Source: Lachnospiraceae bacterium
Lineage (GTDB): Bacteria > Bacillota > Clostridia > Lachnospirales > Lachnospiraceae
Direction of reading: 5' to 3'
Length of the DNA stretch: 38,012 bases
Assembly: GCA_024694965.1 (NCBI GenBank)
Contig: JAILJC010000058.1
Location: forward strand, 1-38,012
Part shown: positions 9,112 through 18,858 of the stretch, piece by piece
How positions within the stretch are numbered: the first letter of the stretch is position 1
Layout: the number at the start of each line of letters is the position of its first letter
Position numbers and translations under genes: made by a program
Notes under the pieces: model-generated
What the model saw: only the letters and a program-made list of their open reading frames with translations
What the model was told of the DNA's origin: nothing
Databases searched by the model: none

Positions 9112-10407
9112 ATGAGTTTACAGGTTGAAAAATTGGAACATAACATGGCGAAGCTTACCATAGAAGCAACGGCCGAGGAGTTTGCAGCGGCCATGACGCA
9201 GGCTTATAAGAAAAACAAAAATAAGATGAGCGTTCCGGGCTTCCGCAAGGGTAAGGTTCCCCAGCAGATGATAGAGAAGCTGTACGGTCCCGAGGTATTT
9301 TATGAGGATGCCGCAAACGCTCTTATCCCCGACGCATACGAGAAGGAGATCTCGGAGCATAAGGAGATCGAGGTGGTAAGCCAGCCCAAGATCGAGGTGA
9401 CCCAGTGCGAGAAGGGCAAGCCCTTCATATTTACCGCTGAGGTTGCGTTAAAGCCCGAAGTTGAACTCGGCAAATACAAGGGAGTCAAGATCGATAAGAT
9501 CGACACCGAAGTTACCGAGGAGGATATAAACAAGGAGATAGACAGGGAGCGTGAGAGCAATGCACGTACCATCTCCGTTGAGGACAGGCCCGTTAAGGAT
9601 AAGGACATGACCATCATTGACTTTGAGGGCTTTGTTGACGGTGAGCCTTTCGAAGGCGGCAAGGGTGAGAATTATCCCCTGACTATCGGTTCGGGAGCTT
9701 TCATTCCCGGCTTCGAGGAGCAGCTCATCGGCGCCGAGATTGACAAGGAAACCGAAGTAAAGGTTACCTTCCCCGAGGATTATCATGCCGAGGAGCTTAA
9801 GGGTAAGGATGCCGTATTTAAGGTAACCGTACATGAGATAAAGGAGAAGGAGCTTCCCGAGCTTGACGACGAATTCGCAAGCGAGGTTTCGGAGTTCGAT
9901 ACTCTTGACGAATATAAGGAAGATGTTAAAAAGAAGCTTACCGAGAAGAAGGAAGCTGAGGCCAAGAACAAGAAAGAGGATGCCGTTATCGAGGCTATCA
10001 TAAATGATTCCAAGATGGATATCCCCGAGGCGATGATCGATACCCAGACACGCCAGATGGCTCAGGATTATGCGGGACGTCTTCAGCAGCAGGGACTTAC
10101 TCTTGAGCAGTACTTCCAGTTTACCGGAATGGATGCTGACAAGTTCCTTGAGCAGATGAAGCCCGGCGCAAAGAAGCGCATCGAGTCAAGGCTCGTGCTT
10201 GAAGCGGTTGCCAAGGAGGAGAACTTCGAGGTATCCGATGAGGATTACGATAAGGAAGTAGCCAGGATGGCAGAGTCATATCAGATGGAGGCCGACAAGC
10301 TTAAGGATCTCATCGGTGACTACGAGAAGGAGCAGATAATCGAGGATCTTAAGATCCAGAAGGCAGTTGACTTTGTGGTTGATAACGCAAAGGAAAGCAA
10401 GAAATAA
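9112..10407 (+). CDS. tig: Trigger factor, ribosome-associated chaperone and prolyl isomerase
   Basis: Binds the ribosome near the peptide exit and shelters nascent chains. The N-terminal domain carries the ribosome-binding signature GFRKGKVP (about 43-50). An FKBP-type isomerase domain follows at about 150-245 (DFEGFVDGEPFEGG and GSGAFIPGFEEQL are typical), then the long helical C-terminal domain. The length of 431 residues is normal. AGGAGG at 9096-9101 lies ten bases before the ATG. It begins a co-directional run tig-clpP-clpX-lon-engB, the usual Firmicute arrangement, in which folding and proteolysis genes share transcription. Confidence 0.97.
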   Translation: MSLQVEKLEHNMAKLTIEATAEEFAAAMTQAYKKNKNKMSVPGFRKGKVPQQMIEKLYGPEVFYEDAANALIPDAYEKEISEHKEIEVVSQPKIEVTQCEKGKPFIFTAEVALKPEVELGKYKGVKIDKIDTEVTEEDINKEIDRERESNARTISVEDRPVKDKDMTIIDFEGFVDGEPFEGGKGENYPLTIGSGAFIPGFEEQLIGAEIDKETEVKVTFPEDYHAEELKGKDAVFKVTVHEIKEKELPELDDEFASEVSEFDTLDEYKEDVKKKLTEKKEAEAKNKKEDAVIEAIINDSKMDIPEAMIDTQTRQMAQDYAGRLQQQGLTLEQYFQFTGMDADKFLEQMKPGAKKRIESRLVLEAVAKEENFEVSDEDYDKEVARMAESYQMEADKLKDLIGDYEKEQIIEDLKIQKAVDFVVDNAKESKK

Positions 10408-10428
10408 TATCCGAAAGGGGAGTAAATG

Positions 10429-11013
10429 ATGAGTTTAGTACCTGTAGTCATTGAACAGACCAGCCGCGGCGAACGTTCATATGATATTTTTTCAAGGCTC
10501 TTAAAGGAGCGTATAGTAATGCTCAGCGAGGAGGTCAATCCGACGACGGCCAGCCTTGTTGTGGCGCAGATGATGTTCCTTGAAGCGGAGGATCCCGACA
10601 AGGATATCCACTTCTATATAAACAGTCCCGGCGGTTCGGTTACCGACGGATACGCGATCTACGATACAATGCATTACGTTAAGTGCGATGTTGCCACCTA
10701 CTGCATGGGTATGGCAGCAAGCATGGGAGCGTTCCTGCTCGCAGGCGGCACAAAGGGCAAGCGTTTTGCTCTTCCCAACGCCGAGGTAATGATCCATCAG
10801 CCTCTCGGCGGAGCGAAGGGGCAGGCGACCGAGATCGAGATCGCAGCCAAGCAGATACTCCGTACGAAGGCCAACTTAAACCGTATCCTTTCCGAGAATA
10901 CGGGTAAGCCTATCGAGGTGATCGCGCAGGATACCGAGCGTGATAACTGGATGACGGCGCAGGAGGCACTGGATTACGGCCTTATTGATAAGATAATCGC
11001 GACGAGGGTGTAG
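10429..11013 (+). CDS. clpP: ATP-dependent Clp protease proteolytic subunit
   Basis: Barrel-forming serine protease that degrades proteins fed to it by ClpX or another Clp ATPase. Counting from the ATG at 10429, the catalytic triad is visible as Ser98 (GMAASMG), His123 ([10 protein letters not shown]) and Asp172 (DTERDNW); FYINSPGG forms the oxyanion strand. The length of 194 residues is standard. Two ATG codons are in tandem at 10426 and 10429. The second is six bases from AAGGGGAG (10415-10422) and gives the usual [11 protein letters not shown] start; the first is only three bases away. clpX follows after 25 bases. Confidence 0.97.
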   Translation: MSLVPVVIEQTSRGERSYDIFSRLLKERIVMLSEEVNPTTASLVVAQMMFLEAEDPDKDIHFYINSPGGSVTDGYAIYDTMHYVKCDVATYCMGMAASMGAFLLAGGTKGKRFALPNAEVMIHQPLGGAKGQATEIEIAAKQILRTKANLNRILSENTGKPIEVIAQDTERDNWMTAQEALDYGLIDKIIATRV

Positions 11014-11038
11014 TAAATAAACAAAAAGGGGTAAAGTA

Positions 11039-12313
11039 ATGTCTGGAAGGATAGATGATCGTATAAGATGTTCATTTTGCAACAAGCCGGAGAATCATGT
11101 GCGCAAGCTTATCGCAGGTCCGGCGGGTGCATATATCTGTGACGAGTGCATTGAGATATGCATGGACATAATAAGGGACGAATTCGGCGAGGATGCCTAT
11201 GATGAAGAAGGGGCGGGCGGTGATGCCAGCCTGCACATCAACCTTTTAAAGCCGAGGGAGATAAAAGCGTTCCTTGATGAGAATGTTATCGGACAGGAGG
11301 AAGCAAAGAAGGTCCTTTCTGTTGCCGTATACAATCATTACAAGAGGGTTACTGCCAAGGAGGATTCGGATGTTGACCTGCAGAAGAGCAACATCATAAT
11401 GATAGGTCCCACCGGTTCGGGTAAAACCCTTTTGGCACAGACGCTTGCAAAGATCATAAACGTACCGTTCTGTATAGCCGATGCTACGGCACTTACCGAA
11501 GCCGGTTATGTCGGTGAGGACGTTGAGAACATACTCTTAAAGCTCATCCAGGCGGCCGATTACGATATTAAGAAGGCCGAGCTTGGCATCATCTACATAG
11601 ACGAGATAGATAAGATAACAAGGAAGTCCGAGAACGTATCCATTACCCGTGATGTTTCGGGTGAGGGCGTTCAGCAGGCGCTGCTTAAGATAATCGAGGG
11701 TACGCAGGCTTCGGTGCCTCCGCAGGGCGGCAGGAAGCATCCGCATCAGGAGCTTATCCAGATAGATACCACAAACATACTGTTCATCTGCGGCGGTGCT
11801 TTCGAGGGACTTGACAAGATAGTTGAGCGCAGGCTTGACAAAACATCGATAGGTTTCGGCGCCGAGATAAAGAACCGCAAGGAAGCCGATGTCAACGAGC
11901 TCCTGCGTCAGGTTCAGCCCGAGGATCTTGTTAAATACGGCATCATCCCCGAGTTTGTGGGCCGTGTTCCTATCGGGGTTTCGCTTGAAGGCCTTGATGA
12001 GGATGCGCTCGTTAAGGTGCTCACCGAACCTAAGAATGCGATAATCAAGCAGTACGAGAAGCTTTTTGAAATGGACGGCGTTGACCTTAAGTTTGAGCCC
12101 GAGGCCGTAAGGGAGATAGCGAAGAAGGCGCACGAGCGAAAGACCGGTGCAAGGGGACTTCGTTCCATACTTGAAAAGCTCATGTTAGAGCTTATGTTTG
12201 AGATACCTTCGGACGGCAGGATCGATAAGGTCGTGATCACCGGGTCCGCAGTCGACGGCGAAAGCGAGCCGCTCATCATGCGAAGGGGTCGTAAATTAAA
12301 GAAGGCTGAATAA
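11039..12313 (+). CDS. clpX: ClpX, AAA+ unfoldase of the Clp protease
   Basis: Recognises tagged substrates, unfolds them with ATP and passes them to ClpP. The N-terminal zinc-binding domain has four cysteines (11, 14, 34, 37). The AAA+ module shows Walker A GPTGSGKT at 123-130, Walker B IIYIDEID, and sensor and arginine-finger regions around [12 protein letters not shown] and EFVGRVP. The ClpP-docking IGF loop is present as SIGFGAE. The length of 424 residues is normal. It lies directly downstream of clpP, and its stop codon is adjacent to the lon start. Confidence 0.97.
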   Translation: MSGRIDDRIRCSFCNKPENHVRKLIAGPAGAYICDECIEICMDIIRDEFGEDAYDEEGAGGDASLHINLLKPREIKAFLDENVIGQEEAKKVLSVAVYNHYKRVTAKEDSDVDLQKSNIIMIGPTGSGKTLLAQTLAKIINVPFCIADATALTEAGYVGEDVENILLKLIQAADYDIKKAELGIIYIDEIDKITRKSENVSITRDVSGEGVQQALLKIIEGTQASVPPQGGRKHPHQELIQIDTTNILFICGGAFEGLDKIVERRLDKTSIGFGAEIKNRKEADVNELLRQVQPEDLVKYGIIPEFVGRVPIGVSLEGLDEDALVKVLTEPKNAIIKQYEKLFEMDGVDLKFEPEAVREIAKKAHERKTGARGLRSILEKLMLELMFEIPSDGRIDKVVITGSAVDGESEPLIMRRGRKLKKAE

Positions 12314-14695
12314 ATGTCGGTACGAGCATATAAGAAGCATATCCCCCTGGTAGCCGTAAGGGGTCTTGCGGTGATACCGGGGATGATAATACATTTTGAC
12401 ATAGCCAAGGACGGTGCCATCAGTGCGATCGAGCGCGCGATGGTACAGAAGGATCAGCAGGTTTTTATCGTAATGAACAGGGAATCCGAAGACGGTCCCG
12501 ACGGACCGCTCGATCCTTATCCGGTTGGCTGTATCTGTGCAGTTAAGCAGGTTTTAAAGCTTCCAAACAAAACAATAAGGGTTCTGGTCGAGGGCATAAG
12601 GCGCGGCCGGATCGAGAATATTGACGAGCAGGATCAGTGTCTTATCGGTACGATAAGGCCGATCGTTGACAAGGATGCTTCGGGTTACGAGTCCGAAACC
12701 GATCCCGAGAAGGTTGCGGTCATCCAGTCGTTCATGGCTACCATGAAGGACTATCTTAAGTACAATCCCAAGGTTGAAAAGATATTGAGCAAATGCAAGG
12801 TATCCAGGATATCCTTTGCGGATCTGATGGATATGTATGCGGCACATCTTCCCATGACCGCGTTTGACAGGCAGAAGCTGCTTGAAGCTGCAGGCGAGCG
12901 GGAGAGGGCTGTTGTTTTCTGCGCGATACTTGAGAACGAGATAAATATCCTTCGGGTAAGGCAGGACCTTCAGGAGCAGGTAAGGGACAGGGTTGATAAG
13001 AATCAGAAAGAGTACATCCTGCGCGAGCAGTTAAAGGCTATAAAGGATGAACTCGGCGAGGGTCATTCCCTTACCGATGAAGAGGAATATCTTGAGAAGA
13101 TAGATAAGCTGAAAGCCTCAAAAGAAGTGAAGGACAAGCTTAAAAAGGAAGTTGACCGGATGAGTCAAGTATCGTTTTATTCATCCGAAAGCGGCGTTAT
13201 CAGGGCGTATATCGAAACCCTGCTGGAGATGCCCTGGGATAAGATGTCCAAGGATAACAGGGATCTTAAGAAAGCGGAACGCATACTCGAGGAGGACCAC
13301 TACGGACTTGAGAAGGTTAAGGAAAGGATGCTTGAGTTCCTGGCGGTAAGGAACCTTACAAAGAAGGGTGACTCTCCGATAGTCTGTCTTGTCGGTCCGC
13401 CCGGAACGGGTAAAACGAGTATCGCCAAGTCGGTGGCGAGGGCGCTTGACAAGAAATACGTAAGGATAAGCTTAGGCGGCATCAGGGATGAGGCTGAAAT
13501 AAGGGGCCATCGTAAAACCTACGTGGGAGCGATGCCCGGACGGATCGCCATGGGGCTTAAGAACGCGGGAGTCAAGAACCCGCTGTTCCTGCTTGATGAG
13601 ATAGATAAGACGAGCAGCGATTACAGGGGCGATACCGCATCGGCCCTGCTTGAAGTACTCGACGGCGAGCAGAACAATAAGTTCAGGGATCATTACATTG
13701 AGCTTCCGATCGATCTTTCGCAGGTACTGTTCATAGCAACCGCCAATTCCGCATCGGATATACCAAGGCCGCTGCTTGACAGGATGGAGATAATCGAGGT
13801 ATCAAGCTATACGGAAAACGAAAAGGTGCATATAGCAAAGGAGCACCTTATACATAAACAGTTTGAAAAGAACGGTATCAAGGACGGACAGCTTACCATA
13901 TCCGACAAGGCTCTTGAACTTATAATACGCGGATATACACGCGAAGCCGGCGTCAGGAACCTTGAGCGCAAGATAGGGCAGATAGCCCGCAAGGCCGCAA
14001 AGGAGATATTAACGGACGGCAAAAAGAGCATAAAGGTAACGCCCGCGGGCCTTGAAAAGTTCCTCGGTAAGCCGCGTTACGAATACGATAAGGCAAACGA
14101 GGAAAACGAAGTCGGCATCGTAAGAGGACTTGCATGGACAGCAGTGGGCGGCGATACCTTACAGATCGAAGTGAACGTAATGCCCGGCAAGGGTGAGCTT
14201 AAGCTCACGGGACAGCTTGGCGACGTGATGAAGGAATCGGCACAGGCAGGCGTAAGTTATATAAGGTCCATCAGTACGAAGAACGGCATAAAGGCCGATT
14301 ACTTTGCAAAGCACGATATACATATTCACATACCACAGGGTTCGGTTCCTAAAGACGGACCGAGCGCGGGCATCACGATGGCAACAGCCATCTATTCCGC
14401 TGTTACCGGGATACCGGTAAGGGCAGACGTTGCGATGACGGGCGAGATAACGCTTAGGGGCAGGGTGCTTCCCATTGGCGGGCTTAAAGAAAAGACGCTG
14501 GCCGCAAAGAATGCCGGTATAAAGACGGTGCTTGTTCCGAAGAAAAACGATAAGGACATAGCCGAGATAAGTGATGAGATCTTAAAGGGCCTTAAGATAG
14601 TGTATGTAGAGACCATGGAGGATGTGCTTAAGGAAGCCCTTGTAAAGAAGGAACGTCCGGCCCGGACAGGCAGGGCAAGGGGTAGCAGGTCATGA
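12314..14695 (+). CDS. lon: Lon ATP-dependent protease
   Basis: Cytoplasmic AAA+ serine-lysine protease. An N-terminal substrate domain (about 1-200) and a coiled-coil linker precede the AAA+ core with Walker A GPPGTGKT and Walker [10 protein letters not shown]. The C-terminal protease domain has the catalytic dyad Ser684 in PKDGPSAG and Lys727 in GGLKEKT, 43 residues apart as in E. coli Lon. The length of 793 residues is usual. The ATG follows the clpX stop with no gap, suggesting translational coupling. Its own stop overlaps the engB start as ATGA. Confidence 0.97.
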   Translation: MSVRAYKKHIPLVAVRGLAVIPGMIIHFDIAKDGAISAIERAMVQKDQQVFIVMNRESEDGPDGPLDPYPVGCICAVKQVLKLPNKTIRVLVEGIRRGRIENIDEQDQCLIGTIRPIVDKDASGYESETDPEKVAVIQSFMATMKDYLKYNPKVEKILSKCKVSRISFADLMDMYAAHLPMTAFDRQKLLEAAGERERAVVFCAILENEINILRVRQDLQEQVRDRVDKNQKEYILREQLKAIKDELGEGHSLTDEEEYLEKIDKLKASKEVKDKLKKEVDRMSQVSFYSSESGVIRAYIETLLEMPWDKMSKDNRDLKKAERILEEDHYGLEKVKERMLEFLAVRNLTKKGDSPIVCLVGPPGTGKTSIAKSVARALDKKYVRISLGGIRDEAEIRGHRKTYVGAMPGRIAMGLKNAGVKNPLFLLDEIDKTSSDYRGDTASALLEVLDGEQNNKFRDHYIELPIDLSQVLFIATANSASDIPRPLLDRMEIIEVSSYTENEKVHIAKEHLIHKQFEKNGIKDGQLTISDKALELIIRGYTREAGVRNLERKIGQIARKAAKEILTDGKKSIKVTPAGLEKFLGKPRYEYDKANEENEVGIVRGLAWTAVGGDTLQIEVNVMPGKGELKLTGQLGDVMKESAQAGVSYIRSISTKNGIKADYFAKHDIHIHIPQGSVPKDGPSAGITMATAIYSAVTGIPVRADVAMTGEITLRGRVLPIGGLKEKTLAAKNAGIKTVLVPKKNDKDIAEISDEILKGLKIVYVETMEDVLKEALVKKERPARTGRARGSRS

Positions 14696-15321
14696 AGATA
14701 AAGAGCGCAGAGCTTGAGACCGTATGCGGCATAACCAGCAAGCTCCCCGATAATGCGCTTCCCGAAGTGGCATTTGCGGGCAAGAGCAACGTCGGAAAAT
14801 CATCCCTTATAAATGCCCTTATGAACCGCAAGTCTTTGGCGCGTACTTCGGCGCAGCCGGGAAAGACCCAGACGATCAACTTCTACAATATAAGCAAAGA
14901 GCTTTATTTTGTCGATCTTCCCGGTTACGGTTATGCGAAGGTAAGCAAAGAGGTAAAGGAAAAATGGGGAAAGATGATCGAGCGTTATTTAAGGTCGTCA
15001 AAGCAGCTTAAAGCGGTCTTCCTCCTTATAGACATAAGGCACGAACCTTCAAGTAATGACGTGCTCATGTATGACTGGATAGTAAGTAACGGTTACGATC
15101 CTATCATAATAGCCACAAAGCTTGATAAGATAAACAGGAGCCAGGTTAATAAAAACGTTAAGTTGATAAAGGATAAGCTTAAGTGTAAGAAGGGCACACT
15201 TATAATCCCGTTTTCCGCCTTGTCAAAACAGGGCAGGGATGAGATATACGAAACTATAGATGGATTGTTAGAGGGAAACGATGGTCAGTCTTCTGATACG
15301 GATTCTGGTAAACAATTATAA
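14692..15321 (+). CDS. ysxC: EngB/YsxC ribosome-assembly GTPase
   Basis: GTPase needed for late assembly of the 50S subunit. G motifs are clear: G1 GKSNVGKSS, G2 region QPGKTQTINFY, G3 DLPGYG, G4 ATKLDK, and a G5-like PFSALS. The start overlaps the lon stop by four bases, as is common for lon-ysxC. The last 13 or so residues overlap the start of the downstream cation transporter gene by 41 bases in another frame. The length of 209 residues is slightly longer than usual because of this low-complexity tail. Confidence 0.96.
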   Translation: MKIKSAELETVCGITSKLPDNALPEVAFAGKSNVGKSSLINALMNRKSLARTSAQPGKTQTINFYNISKELYFVDLPGYGYAKVSKEVKEKWGKMIERYLRSSKQLKAVFLLIDIRHEPSSNDVLMYDWIVSNGYDPIIIATKLDKINRSQVNKNVKLIKDKLKCKKGTLIIPFSALSKQGRDEIYETIDGLLEGNDGQSSDTDSGKQL

Positions 15322-16447
15322 CGATACCGCTGATGAGAAGGTAAGGCAGGGTTACGGCGTTGTATGCGGCGGCATGGGCATCATACTCAATGTCCTGCTG
15401 TGCTGCGTCAAGGCCTTTATCGGCATGATGTCCGGTTCTATTGCGATAATCACCGATGCGGTAAATAACTTATCCGATGCCGGATCATCGCTCATAAGCA
15501 TTGTCGGCTTTAAGATGGCAGGGCGTAAGCCCGATCCCGAGCACCCCTTCGGCCACGGCCGGATAGAGTATGTCGCGGGACTCATAATATCCATCATAAT
15601 CATCGTGCTGGGTGTTGAAATGGGTAAGACCTCCGTTACAAGGATAATCGATCCCGTTGATATCTACACATCGAAATCGGTATTTTTGTGCCTTGAGATT
15701 TCCATAGGTGTGAAGATATATATGTATCTTTATAACAAGCGCTTCGGAGACCGCGTTCAGTCGCCTACGATGTGTGCGACCGCGGTCGACAGTTTTACCG
15801 ATGCGATAGCAACGACAGGCGTACTCATTTCGGTGATCATATACGAATATGCCGGGATGCTCGTGGACGGATGGTGCGGACTTGTGGTTTCGGTGTTCAT
15901 CATCTATTCGGGTGTTAAGTCGGTCAAGGCTACGGTCGATCTGCTGCTTGGAGTAAGGCCGGATCCCGAATATGTCAAAGTCATTGAAAAGTATGTGCTG
16001 GCACAGAAGGATGTTCTTGGGATGCATGACCTTATCATCCATAACTACGGACCGGGAAGGAGCATGATATCCCTGCATGTCGAAGTTCCCGCGAACAGCA
16101 GCATCGTGGAGGCGCATGATTCTGTCGACAATATCGAACGCAAGCTCCGTGAGGTTTTAAACTGCGAATGCACCATCCATATGGACCCGGTTGTCGTGGA
16201 TGATTCCGTTACCTCAAGGATGCGCGACTATATAGGTATAATAGTAAAAAACATCGATCCCTCGCTTGCCATTCATGATTTCAGGATGGTACAGGGTTCG
16301 ACGCATACAAACCTTATCTTTGATCTTGTGATCCCGCACGGACTAAGATTAAGCGACGACACGATCGTGGATACGATAAAACACAGGGTTTCGGAACTTC
16401 CGGGCAATCTGTACGCGGTCATCAACGTTGATAAGCCATATGTGTGA
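15281..16447 (+). CDS. Cation diffusion facilitator exporter, probably manganese type
   Basis: Inner-membrane proton-coupled divalent metal exporter with six helices (about 30-220) and a C-terminal cytoplasmic dimerisation domain (about 225-310). The transport site is read as Asn62 and Asp66 in TM2 (NNLSD) with Asp170 and Asp174 in TM5 (DSFTD). Zinc CDF proteins use HxxxD in TM5; an NDDD set is typical of manganese exporters such as MntE, so manganese is the inferred substrate. HPFGHGRIEY is the conserved cytoplasmic loop. The ATG at 15281 lies inside engB. It is preferred because relatives begin with a similar MVSLLIRxxxxxY stretch and because GAGGG precedes it. Confidence 0.9.
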   Translation: MVSLLIRILVNNYNDTADEKVRQGYGVVCGGMGIILNVLLCCVKAFIGMMSGSIAIITDAVNNLSDAGSSLISIVGFKMAGRKPDPEHPFGHGRIEYVAGLIISIIIIVLGVEMGKTSVTRIIDPVDIYTSKSVFLCLEISIGVKIYMYLYNKRFGDRVQSPTMCATAVDSFTDAIATTGVLISVIIYEYAGMLVDGWCGLVVSVFIIYSGVKSVKATVDLLLGVRPDPEYVKVIEKYVLAQKDVLGMHDLIIHNYGPGRSMISLHVEVPANSSIVEAHDSVDNIERKLREVLNCECTIHMDPVVVDDSVTSRMRDYIGIIVKNIDPSLAIHDFRMVQGSTHTNLIFDLVIPHGLRLSDDTIVDTIKHRVSELPGNLYAVINVDKPYV

Positions 16448-16474
16448 AAAAGTTGGAAAAAATGCGCCTTTCCC

Positions 16475-16503
16475 TTTGTATTATGCGATTTTTGTGCTAT
16501 AAT
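16475..16503 (+). promoter_or_regulatory. Promoter of the HU gene
   Basis: A perfect TATAAT (16498-16503) preceded by TGC makes an extended -10. The -35 is weak (TTTGTA at 16475-16480, 17-base spacing). Expected transcription start is near 16510, about 55 bases before the ATG. Confidence 0.7.
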
Positions 16504-16564
16504 GAGTGGGTCATTAAAAACATCAACGGCTTTGTCGTTGAAATAAAAATTAAGGAGAATCATT

Positions 16565-16843
16565 ATGAACAAGACAGAATTGGTTGCAGCTATGGCTAAG
16601 AAGGCAGGATTGTCAAAGAAGGATACGGAAGCTGCTCTTAACGCTTTCACCGAGACGATCGCTAAGACCCTTAAGAAGGGCGACAAGGTTCAGCTTGTAG
16701 GCTTCGGTACATTCGAGGTTACCAAGAGGGCTGCCAGGGAAGGTAAGAATCCTCAGACAGGCGCTAAGATCAAGATCGCTGCATGCAAGGCTCCTAAGTT
16801 TAAGGCTGGTAAGGCTTTAAAGGATACCGTAAATAAGAAATAA
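16565..16843 (+). CDS. hup: HU-family nucleoid protein
   Basis: Small histone-like DNA-bending protein, 92 residues, full-length for the family. It starts [20 protein letters not shown] and has the DNA-binding arm region around [21 protein letters not shown], the HU/IHF signature. AAGGAG at 16552-16557 lies seven bases upstream of the ATG. It has its own strong promoter and an intrinsic terminator, so it is a single-gene unit between the cation exporter and rho. HU rather than IHF is inferred because Firmicutes use HU homodimers. Confidence 0.96.
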   Translation: MNKTELVAAMAKKAGLSKKDTEAALNAFTETIAKTLKKGDKVQLVGFGTFEVTKRAAREGKNPQTGAKIKIAACKAPKFKAGKALKDTVNKK

Positions 16844-16857
16844 TCATTGCGATTAAC

Positions 16858-16890
16858 AAAAGGCAGGTCATTGACCTGCCTTTTAAATTA
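16858..16890 (+). terminator. Intrinsic terminator of hup
   Basis: An 11-base-pair stem (AAAAGGCAGGT at 16858-16868 with ACCTGCCTTTT at 16874-16884) encloses a five-base loop and runs into a T-rich end. The A-tract on the left arm could let it work in both directions. Confidence 0.9.
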
Positions 16891-17053
16891 TAATGATCTC
16901 ATGTATTGCATTTGATAAAAAAATGTGTTTTAATACCTATAGTTGTTGATTCAATGTAACACATATGTCACTTCGCGTTAAATCCCGATGGTGAATTTTA
17001 GTTGAATATTGTATTGTTAGCTGTTTTTGTGTTTAATTTTTTAGGAGAGGAAT

Positions 17054-18484
17054 ATGAACAACAGAGCAAAGTATGAAACACTGGCGCTTGCAGTCTTAAA
17101 GGATCTTGCCAAGGCACGTGGCATCAAGGGCATTACCGGCCTTAAAAAGGCTGATCTTATTGAAGCTATGGTCCTTCGGGATGAGGAGGATTCTTTAAAG
17201 GCCGATGAGGGAAGCATTAAGGAGGAGGCGGCTCCCGCTGCGCCCAAGAAGGAAAAACCCCAGGCAGAAAGTGAAAAAGTGGGTGAGGATGCGGCCGATA
17301 AAGAGAAGGACAGTATGCTCGTGGAACTTGAAATTTCCGAGGAAAAGCGCAGTCTTGACAGCGGCCAGGAAGCCAGCGGAATACTTGAGGTACTGGCAGA
17401 CGGTTACGGTTTCATAAGGAGCGAAAATTATCTGCCGGGTGAGAATGATGTATATGTTGCACCCAGCCAGATAAGGAGGTTTTCCCTTAAGACCGGCGAT
17501 ATAATCACGGGTAACACGAGGGTTAAAACAGCCAGTGATAAATTCGGAGCCCTGCTTTTTGTTAAAACGATAAACGGATTAAGTCCCGCGGAACACGCAA
17601 AGCGCAAGAACTTTGAGGAACTGACACCGATATTCCCCGATGAGCGTTTAAGGCTTGAACGCCCGGGCGGAACGGTTGCAATGAGGATAATGGACCTTAT
17701 GTCTCCGGTCGGAAAGGGACAGAGGGGAATGATCGTTTCACCTCCCAAGGCAGGTAAGACGACACTCCTTAAGGATGTTGCCCGTTCGGTGACTCTTAAC
17801 AATCCCGAGATGCATCTTATCATCCTTCTTATAGACGAACGTCCCGAGGAAGTTACCGATATAAAAGAGGCCATCGAAGGCAAGAATGTCGAGGTCATCT
17901 ATTCGACATTTGATGAGCTCCCTGAGCATCATAAGCGTGTGTCCGAGATGGTTATAGAACGTGCGAAGCGCCTTGTCGAAGGCGGACAGGATGTTATCAT
18001 CCTGCTTGATTCCATCACAAGGCTCACAAGGGCATATAACATGACGGTACCGCCGAGCGGACGTACACTTTCGGGTGGTCTCGATCCCGCGGCCCTTCAT
18101 ATGCCGAAGCGTTTCTTCGGTGCGGCAAGGAACATGCGCGAGGGCGGAAGCCTTACGATACTTGCCACGGCACTTATCGAAACCGGAAGCAAGATGGATG
18201 ACGTTGTATACGAGGAATTCAAGGGTACCGGTAATATGGAAATGGTACTTGACCGTAAACTTTCGGAAAAGAGGGTATTCCCTGCGATCGATATCCCGAA
18301 ATCGGGTACGAGGCGTGAGGATCTGCTGCTCGATCAGGAGGAGCTTGAGGCCATCAATATCATCCGTAAAGCACTTAACGGACTTAAGGCGGATGAGGCG
18401 GTTGAAAAGGTACTGGATATGTTCGTACGTACCAGGAGCAACCACGATTTTGTACAGATCGTCAAAAAAATGAGAATTTTATAA
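17054..18484 (+). CDS. rho: Transcription termination factor Rho
   Basis: Hexameric RNA helicase that ends transcription of untranslated RNA. An N-terminal Rho-N helical domain (about 5-45) is followed by a charged, lysine- and glutamate-rich linker (about 45-100) not found in E. coli Rho. A cold-shock-like RNA-binding domain comes next (about 108-175), then the ATPase with Walker [12 protein letters not shown] (229-239), [12 protein letters not shown] and the LDSITRL block. The length is 476 residues. The ribosome binding site GGAGAGG (17043-17049) precedes the ATG. About 160 AT-rich bases separate it from the hup terminator and no convincing promoter was picked there; a long leader would fit rho autoregulation known in other bacteria. 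Confidence 0.97.
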   Translation: MNNRAKYETLALAVLKDLAKARGIKGITGLKKADLIEAMVLRDEEDSLKADEGSIKEEAAPAAPKKEKPQAESEKVGEDAADKEKDSMLVELEISEEKRSLDSGQEASGILEVLADGYGFIRSENYLPGENDVYVAPSQIRRFSLKTGDIITGNTRVKTASDKFGALLFVKTINGLSPAEHAKRKNFEELTPIFPDERLRLERPGGTVAMRIMDLMSPVGKGQRGMIVSPPKAGKTTLLKDVARSVTLNNPEMHLIILLIDERPEEVTDIKEAIEGKNVEVIYSTFDELPEHHKRVSEMVIERAKRLVEGGQDVIILLDSITRLTRAYNMTVPPSGRTLSGGLDPAALHMPKRFFGAARNMREGGSLTILATALIETGSKMDDVVYEEFKGTGNMEMVLDRKLSEKRVFPAIDIPKSGTRREDLLLDQEELEAINIIRKALNGLKADEAVEKVLDMFVRTRSNHDFVQIVKKMRIL

Positions 18485-18489
18485 AACGC

Positions 18490-18518
18490 TTGCATAAGTA
18501 CGTTTGGTATGTTATTAT
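18490..18518 (+). promoter_or_regulatory. Promoter of rpmE
   Basis: TTGCAT (18490-18495), a 17-base spacer and TATTAT (18513-18518). The transcript would begin near 18525, giving a leader of about 70 bases. The leader can fold a six-base-pair stem between GCTGTC and GGCAGC (about 18524-18548), ahead of the ribosome binding site AAGAGGTGAG. Confidence 0.75.
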
Positions 18519-18595
18519 TAGTAAGCTGTCTGCGGCTTAAGCGGCAGCCATACTTAAGAACATATGAGATGATTATTTTATAAAGAGGTGAGATC

Positions 18596-18802
18596 ATGAG
18601 AGAAGGAATACATCCCAATTACCAGCAGGCAACCGTGACCTGCAACTGCGGCAATACATTTGTAACGGGTTCGACGAAGCCTGAGCTCCATGTCGAGATC
18701 TGCAGCAAGTGCCATTCGTTCTATACAGGCCAGCAGAAGAGTGCCAGGATAGACGGACGTATTGAGAAGTTCAACAAGAAATACGGAGTTGCAAGCAAAT
18801 AA
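18596..18802 (+). CDS. rpmE: Ribosomal protein bL31, zinc-binding form
   Basis: Component of the large ribosomal subunit at the intersubunit bridge. The 68-residue sequence starts [10 protein letters not shown] and carries four cysteines (CNC and CSKC groups, with the HSFYTG signature), which marks the zinc-containing form rather than the zinc-independent paralogue. A clear promoter lies upstream and an intrinsic terminator follows directly. Downstream are DUF1385, prmC and prfA, the normal Firmicute order linking L31 to release-factor genes. Confidence 0.97.
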   Translation: MREGIHPNYQQATVTCNCGNTFVTGSTKPELHVEICSKCHSFYTGQQKSARIDGRIEKFNKKYGVASK

Positions 18803-18809
18803 GGGTTTT

Positions 18810-18842
18810 AAGGGCTGGGGCATTGACCCTGGCCCTTTTTTT
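18810..18842 (+). terminator. Intrinsic terminator after rpmE
   Basis: An 11-base-pair stem with two G-T wobbles (18810-18820 with 18827-18837), a six-base loop CATTGA and seven or more T. It sits only 16 bases before the DUF1385 start, so it may act as a partial terminator between rpmE and the prmC-prfA genes. Confidence 0.85.
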
Positions 18843-18858
18843 AAGTCGAGGGTAAACT

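Noticed and set aside
15281-15321. Frameshift or assembly error joining engB and the cation exporter
   Set aside because: Both proteins are complete with normal N and C termini, so a true overlap explains the sequence better.
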